A stretch of 64,000 nucleotides of DNA from Actinoalloteichus fjordicus (lineage in GTDB: Bacteria > Actinomycetota > Actinomycetes > Mycobacteriales > Pseudonocardiaceae), in contig NZ_CP016076.1 of assembly GCF_001941625.1 (NCBI RefSeq), positions 62,001-126,000 on the forward strand, read 5' to 3'. Made by a program: the position numbers and the translations under genes. The notes beneath the pieces were generated by a model that was not told the DNA's origin, ran no database searches, and was given only the letters and a program-made list of their open reading frames with translations. Each line of letters opens with the position of its first letter. The first letter of the stretch is position 1. Below are positions 1 through 8,687 of this stretch, piece by piece.

Positions 1-1095
1 CGGAACCGTGCCGTAGGCGGTGTCATCGGGATGGACGCCGACGTCGTGGTCTGGCACGACCTGGAGGCACCCAACTGGCCGGGCGGCCGGACGGCGCTGG
101 ACGAGTACGACCGGCGGTTCGCCGACCGTCTCGCCGTCGCAGCGGCGGCTGCCGCCGGTGACGAGCCCCTGGCCCGGCCGTCGCGCATTCTCGAATGCCG
201 TTCCTGCCCGTGGTGGCCGGTGTGCGAGCAGGCGCTGCGCGCCGATCGGGACGTCAGTCTGGTGGTTCGGGGCGAGGACGCGACGGCGTTCCGCTCCATC
301 GGGGTGCGCACCGTCGACGGGCTCGCCGCCCTGGACCCGCAGGGCAGGCCGCCGGTGCCGTTGATGGGCGCCGGGTTCGGTGACTCCGTCGTGCTGGCCA
401 GGGCGTGGCTGCGGGGTCTGTCGATGATCCGCCGAGTCCGTGACGTCCGGGTGCCGCGCGCCGACGTCGAGGTGGACGTCGACATGGAGAGCTTCGGCGA
501 CGGCGGCGCGTACCTGTGGGGCGCGCTGCTGTCCGGTTCCGACGTCGGCGAGCCCGCCGGGTACCGCGCCTTCGCGACCTGGGAGCCGGTCCCGACCTCG
601 GATGAGGCCAGGTCGTTCTCCGAGTTCTGGGCGTGGCTGCGGACGATTCGGATGCGGGCCGCGGCGCGGGGCCTGACCTTCCGGGCCTACTGCTACAACG
701 AGCTGGCGGAGAACCGCTGGCTGCTGTCCTCGGCGAGCCGATTCGAGGGCGTGGCAGGCGTGCCCGCCGTCGCCGAGGTTCGGGCCTTCATCCAGTCCGA
801 GGAATGGGTCGACCTCTTCGCGATCGTCCGCGAGCAGTTCCTCTGCGCACAGGGGCGGGGACTCAAGACGATCGCGCCGGAGGCAGGGTTCTCGTGGCGA
901 GATCCGGAGGCGGGGGGCGAGAACTCGATGCGCTGGTATCGCGACGCGGTCGGCTTGGACGGCCTCCCACCGGACGCGCGCCAGCGTGATCGGCTGCTCC
1001 GCTACAACGAGGACGATGTGCAGGCGACCTTGACCCTGCGTCGCTGGATGACCTCGACCGCCATGACGCAGGTGCCCTACGCGGGGGATCTCTGA
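1..1095 (+). CDS. TM0106-family RecB-like putative nuclease, 5'-truncated
   Basis: The reading frame is open from the first base, so the N-terminus lies outside the window; the internal ATG at 31 is not a credible start. The visible part carries a Cys-rich stretch (ECRSCPWWPVCEQ) like the Fe-S/metal cluster of RecB/Cas4-type nucleases. The C-terminal segment ends in an RNase H-like motif (RYNEDDVQATLTLRRW). This order (RecB-like nuclease domain, then RNase H-like domain) is that of the TM0106 family, which is presumed to cut DNA or RNA but has no settled role. The last codons (GGGGGATCTC plus stop) are duplicated just downstream. The family call is good; the biological role is unknown. Confidence 0.75.
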   Translation, partial: RNRAVGGVIGMDADVVVWHDLEAPNWPGGRTALDEYDRRFADRLAVAAAAAAGDEPLARPSRILECRSCPWWPVCEQALRADRDVSLVVRGEDATAFRSIGVRTVDGLAALDPQGRPPVPLMGAGFGDSVVLARAWLRGLSMIRRVRDVRVPRADVEVDVDMESFGDGGAYLWGALLSGSDVGEPAGYRAFATWEPVPTSDEARSFSEFWAWLRTIRMRAAARGLTFRAYCYNELAENRWLLSSASRFEGVAGVPAVAEVRAFIQSEEWVDLFAIVREQFLCAQGRGLKTIAPEAGFSWRDPEAGGENSMRWYRDAVGLDGLPPDARQRDRLLRYNEDDVQATLTLRRWMTSTAMTQVPYAGDL

Positions 1096-1112
1096 AGTCG
1101 GGGGATCTCTGA
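1083..1112. repeat. 17-bp-spaced duplication of the nuclease stop region
   Basis: The 13-mer GGGGGATCTCTGA occurs at 1083-1095 and again at 1100-1112, so the final codons and the stop of the nuclease gene have been copied into the 3' flank. It looks like a small tandem duplication without obvious function. Confidence 0.7.
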
Positions 1113-1368
1113 GGCCGGGGGCATCGCCGTCGCTCGGGATCGCCCGGCTCCGCCCCGAGGGGCCTGCGGCCGGAATGCACGATGCCCCGACCGCGCGAGA
1201 TCGCGAGCAGGCCCGCCACGGCGATCGGGCACCGCTCGGCGGCGCAGGTGCCCAGGCAGGCCCGAGGACGGTCGTGGTTGGTGCTGTCGATCGCCGACGG
1301 CGCCGCGTCGGCCTGCTGCGGCGACGCGGCGGTCCCGAGATAGATCAGTGTTCGGTCGGCGAGTCGCT

Positions 1369-2127
1369 TCAGCGCGGCGGCATCCGCAGCGCACCGTCGA
1401 GCCGGATGGTCTCGCCGTTGAGGTAGTCCTGCGCGATGATCGACAGGGCCAGCGTCGCGTAGTCCTCAGGGTGACCCATGCGCTTGGGGAACTGGAGGTT
1501 CGACTCCAGCTTCTCGCGGAACCCGGGCGTGATGCCTGCCATCATCGGCGTGCTGAGGATGCCGGGCGCGATGGTCATCACCCGGATGCCCAGCGAGGCC
1601 AGGTCACGGGCGGCGGGCAGCGTCATCCCCGCGACGCCGCCCTTGGACGCCGAATACGCGGCCTGCCCGACCTGACCCTCGAACGCGGCGACCGAGGCGG
1701 TGTTGATGACCACGCCCCGGTGACCCTCCTCGAGCGGCTCGGTGGCGGCCATCGCCTCGGCTGCCAGGCGCATCACGTTGAACGTGCCGATCAGGTTGAT
1801 CTCGATGACCTTGCGGAACAGCTCCAGGTCATGGACGCCCTTGCGGCTGAGAATGCGACCGGCGTCGGCGACGCCCGCGCAGTTCACCGCGACCCGCAGC
1901 GGCAGGCCGGAACCCGTGGCCGTCTCGACGGCGGCCTGCACCTGTTCCGCGCTGCGCACGTCGGCGGCGAGGAACCGGACTCCGTCGACGGGGGCCGCCG
2001 CATCGACGGCCGAGGGCAGATCGAGGGCGAACACCGTGGCGCCGCCGGCCGCGAGGGCCCGTGCGGTGGCGCCGCCGAGCCCGGAGGCTCCGCCGGTGAC
2101 GATCGCTGCGGTGTCCGTGATCTGCAT
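1369..2127 (-). CDS. SDR family oxidoreductase (3-hydroxyacyl-CoA dehydrogenase type-2-like)
   Basis: This is a classical short-chain dehydrogenase of 252 residues. The Rossmann glycine motif TGGASGLG lies at residues 11-18, a structural Asn at 111, and the catalytic Ser145, Tyr158 and Lys162 (AYSASKGG). The sequence style (NTASVAAFEGQVGQAAYSASK) resembles HSD17B10-like 3-hydroxyacyl-CoA dehydrogenases, so NAD-dependent oxidation of a hydroxyacyl or other secondary alcohol is likely; the substrate is not determined. I chose the ATG at 2127 because GGGAGAG precedes it and MQITDTAAIVTGG is a normal SDR N-terminus; an upstream in-frame ATG would add 18 non-homologous residues. It lies downstream of the aldo/keto reductase on the same strand, 91 bp away. 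Confidence 0.85.
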   Translation of the reverse strand: MQITDTAAIVTGGASGLGGATARALAAGGATVFALDLPSAVDAAAPVDGVRFLAADVRSAEQVQAAVETATGSGLPLRVAVNCAGVADAGRILSRKGVHDLELFRKVIEINLIGTFNVMRLAAEAMAATEPLEEGHRGVVINTASVAAFEGQVGQAAYSASKGGVAGMTLPAARDLASLGIRVMTIAPGILSTPMMAGITPGFREKLESNLQFPKRMGHPEDYATLALSIIAQDYLNGETIRLDGALRMPPR

Positions 2128-2218
2128 CTGCTCTCCCTTGAGCCCGTAGGTCCGTCTGCCGGGACCGACCGAGAACGACACGAGATCCCCGTGCCGACCG
2201 GCGCGAGGCTCCGAGGAC

Positions 2219-3181
2219 TCAGCGACGGCCGGGCGGACAGATCTGGTCGAGTTCGGCCAAGTCTGCCAGGGTCGGCTGCCAGTCCCCGGCGACGGCGTTC
2301 ATCTTGATCTGTTCGGGCATGGTGGCGCCCGCGATCACCGAGGCTACTGCCGGTTGCGCGGCCAGCCAGCCGATCGCGACGTCGGTCATACTCAGATTGC
2401 GTTGATCGGCGAAGTGGCGGATCGCTTCGATCCGATCCCACGGCGCCTCGGCGAGCAGCCTGCCTCGGCCCGCGAGCCTGGTCCCCGGCTGGGTCTCCCC
2501 GCCTCGACGGTATTTTCCGGTCAGCAGCCCGTTGGCGAGCGGAAAGTATGGAATCAGGCCGATTCCGAACCGCTCGCAGACCGGGACCACCTCGCGCTCG
2601 GCCTCGCGCTCCAACAGGGAGTAGTGGTTCTGCGCTGCGATGGGGCCCGTGAGCTTCGCGGTCTCGGCGATCCACGCGGTGTCGGCGATCTGCCAGCCCG
2701 CGAGGTTGCAGTGCCCGATGTAGCGCACCTTGCCCTCATGGATCAGGTCGTCCAACGCGGACAGCGTCTCCTCCAGCGGCGTTGCCAGATCGGGTCGATG
2801 CAGCTGATAGAGGTCGATCCAGTCGGTGCCCAGCCTGCGCAGTGACGACTCGACGGCGCGTTTGATGTAGCGACGTGAGCCGCGTGAGCCGAAGTCGGGG
2901 CCGTTGACCCCTTGCATGTCCATGCCGAACTTGGTGGCGATCACCGCCCAGTCCCGGCGGCCGGACAGCGCCTGCCCCAACAGTTCCTCGCTGCGGCCTC
3001 GGGGGGCGCCGTAGACGTCGGCGACGTCGAAGAAGGTGATCCCGACGTCCATCGCCGCGTTGACCACCGCGCGGGTTCCGGACAGCGTCTCCGTGCTGGT
3101 CCCCGGTCTGCCTAGGTTGTTGCAGCCCAGCCCGACGACGCTGACGGTCAGGCCTGAGTCACCCAGTCGTCGTTGCTCCAC
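2219..3181 (-). CDS. aldo/keto reductase
   Basis: This 320-residue TIM-barrel oxidoreductase has the NADPH-dependent AKR tetrad: Asp52 and Tyr57 (FDVADVYG), Lys84 (ATKFG) and His128 (YQLHRPD). The N-terminus MEQRRLGDSGLTVSVVGLGC is the usual AKR start. The start is GTG with no clear Shine-Dalgarno sequence, which suggests a leaderless or near-leaderless transcript. It is divergent from a MerR-family regulator and a 23-bp dyad lies only a few bases upstream of the start codon, so control by that regulator is the obvious inference. The natural substrate (an aldehyde or ketone) cannot be read from sequence. Confidence 0.9.
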   Translation of the reverse strand: MEQRRLGDSGLTVSVVGLGCNNLGRPGTSTETLSGTRAVVNAAMDVGITFFDVADVYGAPRGRSEELLGQALSGRRDWAVIATKFGMDMQGVNGPDFGSRGSRRYIKRAVESSLRRLGTDWIDLYQLHRPDLATPLEETLSALDDLIHEGKVRYIGHCNLAGWQIADTAWIAETAKLTGPIAAQNHYSLLEREAEREVVPVCERFGIGLIPYFPLANGLLTGKYRRGGETQPGTRLAGRGRLLAEAPWDRIEAIRHFADQRNLSMTDVAIGWLAAQPAVASVIAGATMPEQIKMNAVAGDWQPTLADLAELDQICPPGRR

Positions 3182-3186
3182 GGCTC

Positions 3187-3209
3187 AAGACCATAAGGTG
3201 TCAGGTCTT
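3187..3209. promoter_or_regulatory. candidate MerR-type operator between the reductase and merR genes
   Basis: There is a perfect inverted repeat, AAGACC (3187-3192) and GGTCTT (3204-3209), separated by 11 bp. It sits in the divergent intergenic region, immediately upstream of the reductase GTG. Size and position fit a MerR-family operator; binding by the adjacent regulator is inferred. Confidence 0.6.
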
Positions 3210-3297
3210 CCGGCAGGTGCGGTGCCATCATTCCCGTGCGTGTATCGCCGCTGCCGCGGTCGATGAATGCGCGGGCCGTGAAGGAGGATCGAGTCTC

Positions 3298-3693
3298 GTG
3301 AGTGAGTACTACACGCCGGGCGAGGTGTCGGTTCGCTTCGGCATGAGCCACGACACCCTGCGCTATTACGAACGGGCAGGCCTGCTCACGGAGGTCGAAC
3401 GCTCGCGGAGCGGTCACCGCCGCTACCGGGCATCGGATGTCGAGCTGTTGAACCTGGTCCGCTGCCTGCGTGAGACGGACATGCCCATCGCGAGGCTCCG
3501 AGAGTTCGCGGAACTGGTGCGGAGCGGCGAGCACACGATCCCGGAACGCGTCGACCTCTTGGAGACGCACGCCGCCAAGGTCGCCGAGCAGATCGAGGAG
3601 CTGCGCGGCAGGCACGCTGCGATCAACCGGAAGATCGGCTACTACCGGGGTGTGCTGGGCGAGTCGGGCGAGCGCACGGCGTCGGCGGGCTGA
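3298..3693 (+). CDS. MerR family transcriptional regulator
   Basis: The protein has 131 residues. It opens directly with the winged helix-turn-helix (YYTPGEVSVRFGMSHDTLRY) and the MerR signature RSRSGHRRYRASDVELL. A long dimerisation helix (about residues 75-118) follows. No Cys cluster is present, so it is not a metal sensor of the MerR/CueR sort; it resembles the TipA-like/HMRR-like regulators paired with aldo/keto reductases. The GTG start is preceded by AAGGAGGATC; the longer open frame upstream has no homology to the family. It probably autoregulates and controls the divergent reductase gene through the dyad at 3187-3209. Confidence 0.88.
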   Translation: MSEYYTPGEVSVRFGMSHDTLRYYERAGLLTEVERSRSGHRRYRASDVELLNLVRCLRETDMPIARLREFAELVRSGEHTIPERVDLLETHAAKVAEQIEELRGRHAAINRKIGYYRGVLGESGERTASAG

Positions 3694-3943
3694 CTCGACC
3701 GGCGAGGCGCATTCCGATCGGCGCGGACCGCCTGCGACGCGGGGGTGGGCGGCCGGCGCGCGGCCTGCTGCCGCAGCAGCCGCACGGTGAGTCCGCCGGA
3801 GCCGATCGGCTCCGCCGATGTCGGGGCGCGCATCCAGACCACGCGAATTCCTTAACTCGTCGTTAGGGATCACGCAGCGTGCCGCTAGGTCGATCTCCGC
3901 CAATGTAGTCATCACCAGCGGAGAAGCGACGAAAGGACATCTG

Positions 3944-4486
3944 ATGCGCAACCCGAAGATCATGGCAGCGATCATCGGAGCCGCCGGGCTCCTGGCGATC
4001 GGCGGCACCGCCATCGCGTTGGACGACCGGAGTTCGAACGAGGTCAGCCCCAGCTCCTTCACCACCCAGCAGGTAGACGACTGGGACGACCGAGACGGCC
4101 GGGATGACCTGGACGACCGTGATGACCGCGACACGGGCGGCCGGGACGACGTCCGCAGCCCCGACGCGGCCGGGGGCTCGCAGATCTCGCGCACCGAGCC
4201 CGCCATCGGACGTGACGAGGCGGTACGAATCGCCGAGGAGCAGGCGCCCGGCGCCACCGTCGTCGAGGTCGACCTCGGCTCCGACGACGGCAGGCTCGAG
4301 TGGGACATCGAGCTGCGACAGGACCGGACGGAGTGGGAGGTCGAGATCGACGCCCAGACCGGTGAGGTCCTCGACGTCGAGCAGGACCGGGACGACGATG
4401 ACGACGACGACCGGTACGACGACGACCGCGACGACGACGACAGGTACGACGACGACCGCGACGACCGCGACGACTGGGACGACTGA
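3944..4486 (+). CDS. secreted/anchored PepSY domain protein with Asp/Arg repeat tail
   Basis: This 180-residue protein has an N-terminal hydrophobic segment (IMAAIIGAAGLLAIGGTAIA, residues 6-25) that acts as a signal or anchor. A low-complexity Asp-rich linker follows. One PepSY domain (about residues 80-145) includes EAVRIAEEQAPGATVVEVDL and the typical ending VEIDAQTGEVLDVEQD. The last ~35 residues are almost pure Asp, Arg and Tyr, encoded by a 30-bp DNA repeat. PepSY domains are thought to inhibit peptidases or bind ligands outside the membrane. The acidic tail could bind divalent cations, but that is inference. The ATG has AAAGGA upstream. A strong hairpin terminator follows, so it is probably monocistronic. 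Confidence 0.8.
   Translation: MRNPKIMAAIIGAAGLLAIGGTAIALDDRSSNEVSPSSFTTQQVDDWDDRDGRDDLDDRDDRDTGGRDDVRSPDAAGGSQISRTEPAIGRDEAVRIAEEQAPGATVVEVDLGSDDGRLEWDIELRQDRTEWEVEIDAQTGEVLDVEQDRDDDDDDDRYDDDRDDDDRYDDDRDDRDDWDD
4393..4483 (+). repeat. 30-bp coding repeat encoding the Asp/Arg/Tyr tail
   Basis: GAC/CGC-rich repetition at the 3' end of the PepSY gene. GGTACGACGACGACCGCGAC recurs at 4413 and 4443, giving a 30-bp period. It is prone to slippage, so the tail length may vary between strains. Confidence 0.75.
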
Positions 4487-4537
4487 TCGACTCCGGTGCG
4501 GGGCGCGGCACCGTCTGCGATTCGGAGACCGACCGCC

Positions 4538-4566
4538 GCCGAGGCTCTCCCCCCGAGAGCCTCGGC
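4538..4566 (+). terminator. hairpin terminator after the PepSY gene
   Basis: A 12-bp perfect stem, GCCGAGGCTCTC with GAGAGCCTCGGC, and a 5-nt C loop lies about 50 bp after the stop codon. There is no T tract, as is common for actinobacterial terminators. Confidence 0.7.
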
Positions 4567-4700
4567 GTGGCCGCTTCGGCGTCGCCGACCACGGGCGGTT
4601 CATGGACACCGCCCGCCCCGACGTCCGCGAGAAGGCAGCGATCAGGATGGACGCGACCGAATCGACCGAACCGTTCCGAGTCCACCGTTAGGGTGTTGAC

Positions 4701-6002
4701 ATGTCCAGGCAGCGGAGCGATGAGACCGCGCCGATTCCTCGCGTGCGACTCCCCGAGGTCCACGAGGCATGGCTGCCTCGGGAGCACGACCTGTACCGCC
4801 CGCGCCACGGCGGCCGCCAACTCCTGGCGTTGCTGGCCGCCCTGCTCTTCTTCGGCGCCCCGGTGTTCAGCTACCTGTTCGGTGCCAGAGCGACCGAGAT
4901 CGAGAACCGGGCGCTGGTCGACTTCCCGAACGTCATGCACGGCTGGGGCTTCTTCACCGAGTTCCCGCAATGGTCGATCGACTACCTGCCGTTCCGGCAG
5001 TCGGCCATCACCATCGCCGACGGTGTGAGCCACACGCTCTTCGGCGAGTCCGTGTCACTGGACGGCGCAGGGGACGACGCGGGCAGCGGCCCCATCGCGC
5101 CGAACGGCGGTGGTGATCGCAGGGTGGTCTATCCCAAGGCGATCGAGGGCCTGGACGACTGGATGTACCTCGGCGCCGACGTCGACAGCAGGTGCAACAG
5201 CGAGCGCTCGCTCGACGAGGTGATCGACGCGGTGCAACGACTCAGGACGGGCATCGAGGCATCGGGCCGGGAGTTCGTCCTGGTGATCGCACCGGACAAG
5301 ACGACGATGGTTCCGGAGAACCTGCCTGCCGACTATGCGGGCCGGGACTGCTCGACCGAGGTCGGCGCCGAGTTCTGGGAGCGGATCCCCGCCGAGACGG
5401 GAGCGATCGACCTTCGTACGCCGTTGGCGGAGGCTGGCGATGCCCTGGGCCGCCCCGCCTATTACCCACTCGACTCGCATTGGATGGACGAGGGTGCCAT
5501 CACGATGCTGACGAGCGTGGCCGAACACCTTCGTCCGGGGTCCACGGCCGCAGTCACCACCACCGAGGACGCGCTCTGGCACAGCGACGCCGATCTGCCC
5601 GTGCTCGTCGGGCGGCATGCCGAGCGCGCCGGGATGACCTATCGGATCCGACCGGACGGCGTCACGGACAACACCCACGGGCTGAACTACAACCTCGACC
5701 AGCCGGAGCACTTCGGCATCGGGCCGCTCGCGGGCATGGTCACCGAGCGAACTGCGATCATCGGTGACTCGTTCCTCGCTGCGGCCAGCCGTTACGTCTC
5801 CGGATTCTTCAGCGACGTGACCTTGCAGTACTACGGAACGCTGAGTGACGACCCTGACTCGGTGATCCAGATGCTCGTTGAGCAGGACGTGATCGTCATC
5901 GAGGTCGTCGAACGCAACCTGGTCGGCGGCACCGCACCGTTCCTGGACAGCGCGACGATCGGTCGCATCAACGCGGAGTTGGCTCGGAACCCGATCTCCT
6001 GA
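4701..6002 (+). CDS. AlgX/AlgJ-like SGNH O-acetyltransferase-type protein
   Basis: The protein has 433 residues with one membrane anchor (about 41-60) after a short cytoplasmic N-terminus. The exported domain starts with the ENR motif (TEIENRALVDFP). It has the family's active-site elements: Asp258 and His260 in LDSHWMDEG, and Ser357 in GDSF. AlgX/AlgJ relatives move acetyl groups onto extracellular polysaccharides or act as SGNH esterases. The neighbouring acyltransferase-3 proteins and glycosyltransferase fusion support a role in decorating a surface glycan. Its 3' end overlaps the convergent acyltransferase gene by 35 bp. The polymer modified is unknown. Confidence 0.78.
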   Translation: MSRQRSDETAPIPRVRLPEVHEAWLPREHDLYRPRHGGRQLLALLAALLFFGAPVFSYLFGARATEIENRALVDFPNVMHGWGFFTEFPQWSIDYLPFRQSAITIADGVSHTLFGESVSLDGAGDDAGSGPIAPNGGGDRRVVYPKAIEGLDDWMYLGADVDSRCNSERSLDEVIDAVQRLRTGIEASGREFVLVIAPDKTTMVPENLPADYAGRDCSTEVGAEFWERIPAETGAIDLRTPLAEAGDALGRPAYYPLDSHWMDEGAITMLTSVAEHLRPGSTAAVTTTEDALWHSDADLPVLVGRHAERAGMTYRIRPDGVTDNTHGLNYNLDQPEHFGIGPLAGMVTERTAIIGDSFLAAASRYVSGFFSDVTLQYYGTLSDDPDSVIQMLVEQDVIVIEVVERNLVGGTAPFLDSATIGRINAELARNPIS

Positions 6003-7428
6003 CCGCTGCGGTCCCCTCGTCGGCGTCCCGGCGGGACGCCCGGCGGTCGCGACGACGTTCCCACCTTCGATGCAGTCGTACGGGCGGCATCTCGACGCAG
6101 CGGTGCAGGAGTTCCGTGGCGACCACCACGGCGGTCATCGAGACGAGGATCGCCAGGCCGGGACCGAATCGCGGAGTCATCAGGCCCATGATCGGATAGA
6201 TGCAGGCGGTGTGGACCAGGTAGACACTGTAGGACCGTTTCGACAGCGCCGAGATCATCGGCGCGGTCGCCAGGCGCCCGCTGCTGTTCATCACCAGCAT
6301 GACCACCAGGACCAGCAGGAGCAGAGTGCGAGTGTGTGCGACGCCGGTGGTGATGTAGTCCTGGAGCAGGTCGGCGCTGAGGAACAGCCCGAAGTGCGCC
6401 AGGCCGAGGCCGACGGCGGCCGGAAGCGGGATGCGTCGGGAGTAGGCGAGCGCGATGAGCTGGCCGATGAACAGTACCGGCAGGTAGCTGGTGAACATCC
6501 CGATGCGAAAGGCGATGATGCCCTCGTGCGCCGCCGCCCAGGACTGGGCGACCGAGATCAGCGCCGCCCCCAGCAGCGGCGGAAGCCACGCCCACCGACG
6601 TAACAACGGGATCGTGCAGGCGATGTAGGTGTAGAAGAGCAGCTGCACGACCAAGGTCCAGGTGACGCCGAGCAGGACCACCGAAGGCTGTTGGAAGTAA
6701 GTCGTCAGCGTCAGGTTCGTGAGGATATCGGCGGGTCCGCCCGTCGAATCGCCCTCCGGGCTGACCAGTTCGGCCTGTACCAGGAAGTACATCGCGATGG
6801 TCACCAGCCACATCGCGGGCAGGATGCGCACCAGTCGCCGTGCCAAGAACCGGGTCGGCGACTCACGATCGGCGACCCTCGTGATCACGATGCCGCTGAT
6901 CAGTAGGAATGAGCCGACACCGACGAAGGACAGGTTCAGGTTGAGATTCAACGGGGTGGTGAGTCCGCGATGCACGATGGTGTGACCGGGCCACAGGATC
7001 TCGTTGGACCCCAGCCAGATCGCGAGATGGGTGTACACCACGGCGACGGCCATGAGCACGCGGAGCAGATCAAGCCCGGCGTGGTAGTCCTTTCGCCGCG
7101 AGCGCGGGGTCGGCACCGCTTCGGCGCGGGCCTTCCCATCGCCCTCGTCGGCACCGTTCTGGTCGGTACGTGCCCTGCCGGTTCCGGCCAGGGCGGGGAT
7201 CACCTCGGTGATCGCGTCGTCGTCGATGCCACCGCCTCGGGCGCGTCCCGGCCGGGTGCCCGCGCTGACGGCCTGTCGTCGAGGACCCGAACTCGGGGCT
7301 CGTACCGGAGGTGTGCCGGGCGTACGCGCGTCGACGACGCGGGGGATCGCCTCGGTGATCGCGTCATCGGGACGTGCCCGAGGTGCTCGGCTCCCCTCGT
7401 CGCGCGCCTGGCCTGGCCGGGCGGTCAT
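5968..7428 (-). CDS. acyltransferase family 3 membrane protein
   Basis: This 486-residue protein has an unusual ~112-residue cytoplasmic N-terminus rich in Arg, Pro and Gly. It holds two copies of a short motif (DDAITEAIPR at 21-30 and DDAITEVIPA at 70-79). About ten membrane helices of the acyltransferase-3 (OafA/NodX-like) fold follow. The key residues are present: Arg123 (GLDLLRVLMA) and His134 (VVYTHLAIW). Proteins of this family carry acyl groups across the membrane to sugars. It is transcribed away from a second, degenerate family member and the glycosyltransferase fusion, and converges on the AlgX-like gene. Substrate and acyl donor are not known. Confidence 0.85.
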   Translation of the reverse strand: MTARPGQARDEGSRAPRARPDDAITEAIPRVVDARTPGTPPVRAPSSGPRRQAVSAGTRPGRARGGGIDDDAITEVIPALAGTGRARTDQNGADEGDGKARAEAVPTPRSRRKDYHAGLDLLRVLMAVAVVYTHLAIWLGSNEILWPGHTIVHRGLTTPLNLNLNLSFVGVGSFLLISGIVITRVADRESPTRFLARRLVRILPAMWLVTIAMYFLVQAELVSPEGDSTGGPADILTNLTLTTYFQQPSVVLLGVTWTLVVQLLFYTYIACTIPLLRRWAWLPPLLGAALISVAQSWAAAHEGIIAFRIGMFTSYLPVLFIGQLIALAYSRRIPLPAAVGLGLAHFGLFLSADLLQDYITTGVAHTRTLLLLVLVVMLVMNSSGRLATAPMISALSKRSYSVYLVHTACIYPIMGLMTPRFGPGLAILVSMTAVVVATELLHRCVEMPPVRLHRRWERRRDRRASRRDADEGTAAVRRSGSEPTPR

Positions 7429-7561
7429 GTCGGCGCTCCCTCAACGGTGAGACCGGCCCGGCGCAGACGAGGCCTCCTGAGCCTCGACACCGGGGACGGC
7501 TGCGGACATCGGCGCGGTGGCGATCGCAGCCGTCTGCCCGCTGCGTGAATGATCTCGCCGA

Positions 7562-8683
7562 TCATGACCCTCCCGACAGCCGGCCTCGGTCGAGGAGTCG
7601 TCGCAGGCTGGTCTCGATGAACCGGTGATACCCGTCCGCCGCCGCCAGGGTCGCTCCCACGCCGATCGCCACGGCCACGACGGCGGGCAGGGTGGCCAGC
7701 GCGGACTGGCTTGCCCACCCGATCGTCGGAGTGAACAGCAGCAACGCATGACGGCGGTCGAAGAACCAGCGGAACACTCCGTGCTCGCCGAATCTCGGCG
7801 GATGCGTGAGCAGCAGCAGGAAGAGCAGCACCGCGAAGACGGCACTCAACGGGTACCACCAGTGCAGCAGTTCGCGGTAGGAATGCTCTGCCCAGGCCAT
7901 CACCTGGAAGGTGGTCATGCCCAGCAGCACGCCGAGCCAGAGCGGGACGGTGGAGTATCGGACTGACCAGGCGATCTGGCCGATGATCAGCACCGGCAGC
8001 AGGAACGCCAGCAGGCCGAGTGACCGCAGCGGTCCCTCGGGGGTGCCCACCCCGATGAACACCGGCACGGCGCACAGAAGGATCTGCCCGAGGATTGCCC
8101 ACGCCGGATGGAGCCGGGCGAGGGGGCGACACAGCACGGCGACGATGAGGAACACCAGCACCGAGGTCAGCACCGCCACGAAGGGCACGGCCTCGACCGA
8201 GGCCGTCACCGGCGCGATCAGCAGCGCGGCCGCGAGGAGACTGCCGCCGTCCGGATCGGCACCCGCAGGCGCCGTGTAGACCTCCCCGCCTGCCAGGACG
8301 ACCAGGAAGGCGATGCCCGCAGCGAGGGCGGCGAGGGCATAGAAGGTGACGAGCATGCGCGCCGCGAGACGCCCGAGTGACTCCAGGTCCAACGAACGCC
8401 CGCCGAGGTAGCCCGCGATCAGCAGCAGCAGTGCGATGCCGACGAAACCGAAGTCGGAGCCGATGCCCAGCGGCTCGTTCACCCACCGCCGCAGCACGAC
8501 GACGAGATCGAACGCCTCACCCTGTCGGTTCGGCCATAACGCGACGAGATAGCTGTACAGGACGAGGACGACGGCGACGGTGCCGAGAACGCTCAGCCCC
8601 GACGCGTCTCGGGCCGTCGTCGCCGTCCGTTCAGTCCGCTCCGAGACGGGTCCGGTCTTGGACTGAGTCTCCGCCGCCGTCAT
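7562..8683 (-). CDS. acyltransferase-3-like membrane protein lacking the catalytic His
   Basis: This 373-residue, multi-helix protein aligns along its length with the neighbouring acyltransferase: first helix, then GFVGIALLLLIAG matching SFVGVGSFLLISG, then ARMLVTFY, then FLPVLIIGQ. The helix-1 His is replaced (VLYSYLVALW, Tyr45 in the His position) and the Arg of the LLR motif is absent. It may therefore be inactive, a partner subunit, or have diverged to another role. It starts 4 bp after the stop of the large glycosyltransferase gene, so the two are almost surely co-transcribed. Confidence 0.72.
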   Translation of the reverse strand: MTAAETQSKTGPVSERTERTATTARDASGLSVLGTVAVVLVLYSYLVALWPNRQGEAFDLVVVLRRWVNEPLGIGSDFGFVGIALLLLIAGYLGGRSLDLESLGRLAARMLVTFYALAALAAGIAFLVVLAGGEVYTAPAGADPDGGSLLAAALLIAPVTASVEAVPFVAVLTSVLVFLIVAVLCRPLARLHPAWAILGQILLCAVPVFIGVGTPEGPLRSLGLLAFLLPVLIIGQIAWSVRYSTVPLWLGVLLGMTTFQVMAWAEHSYRELLHWWYPLSAVFAVLLFLLLLTHPPRFGEHGVFRWFFDRRHALLLFTPTIGWASQSALATLPAVVAVAIGVGATLAAADGYHRFIETSLRRLLDRGRLSGGS

Positions 8684-8687
8684 CAGA

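Noticed and set aside
1348..2307. 319-codon open frame opposite the SDR gene
   Set aside because: No recognisable domain; the minus strand has all SDR motifs and a ribosome binding site.
4059..5033. Minus-strand frame opposite the PepSY and AlgX-like genes
   Set aside because: Arg/Pro/Gly-rich composition caused by the Asp-codon repeat on the other strand.
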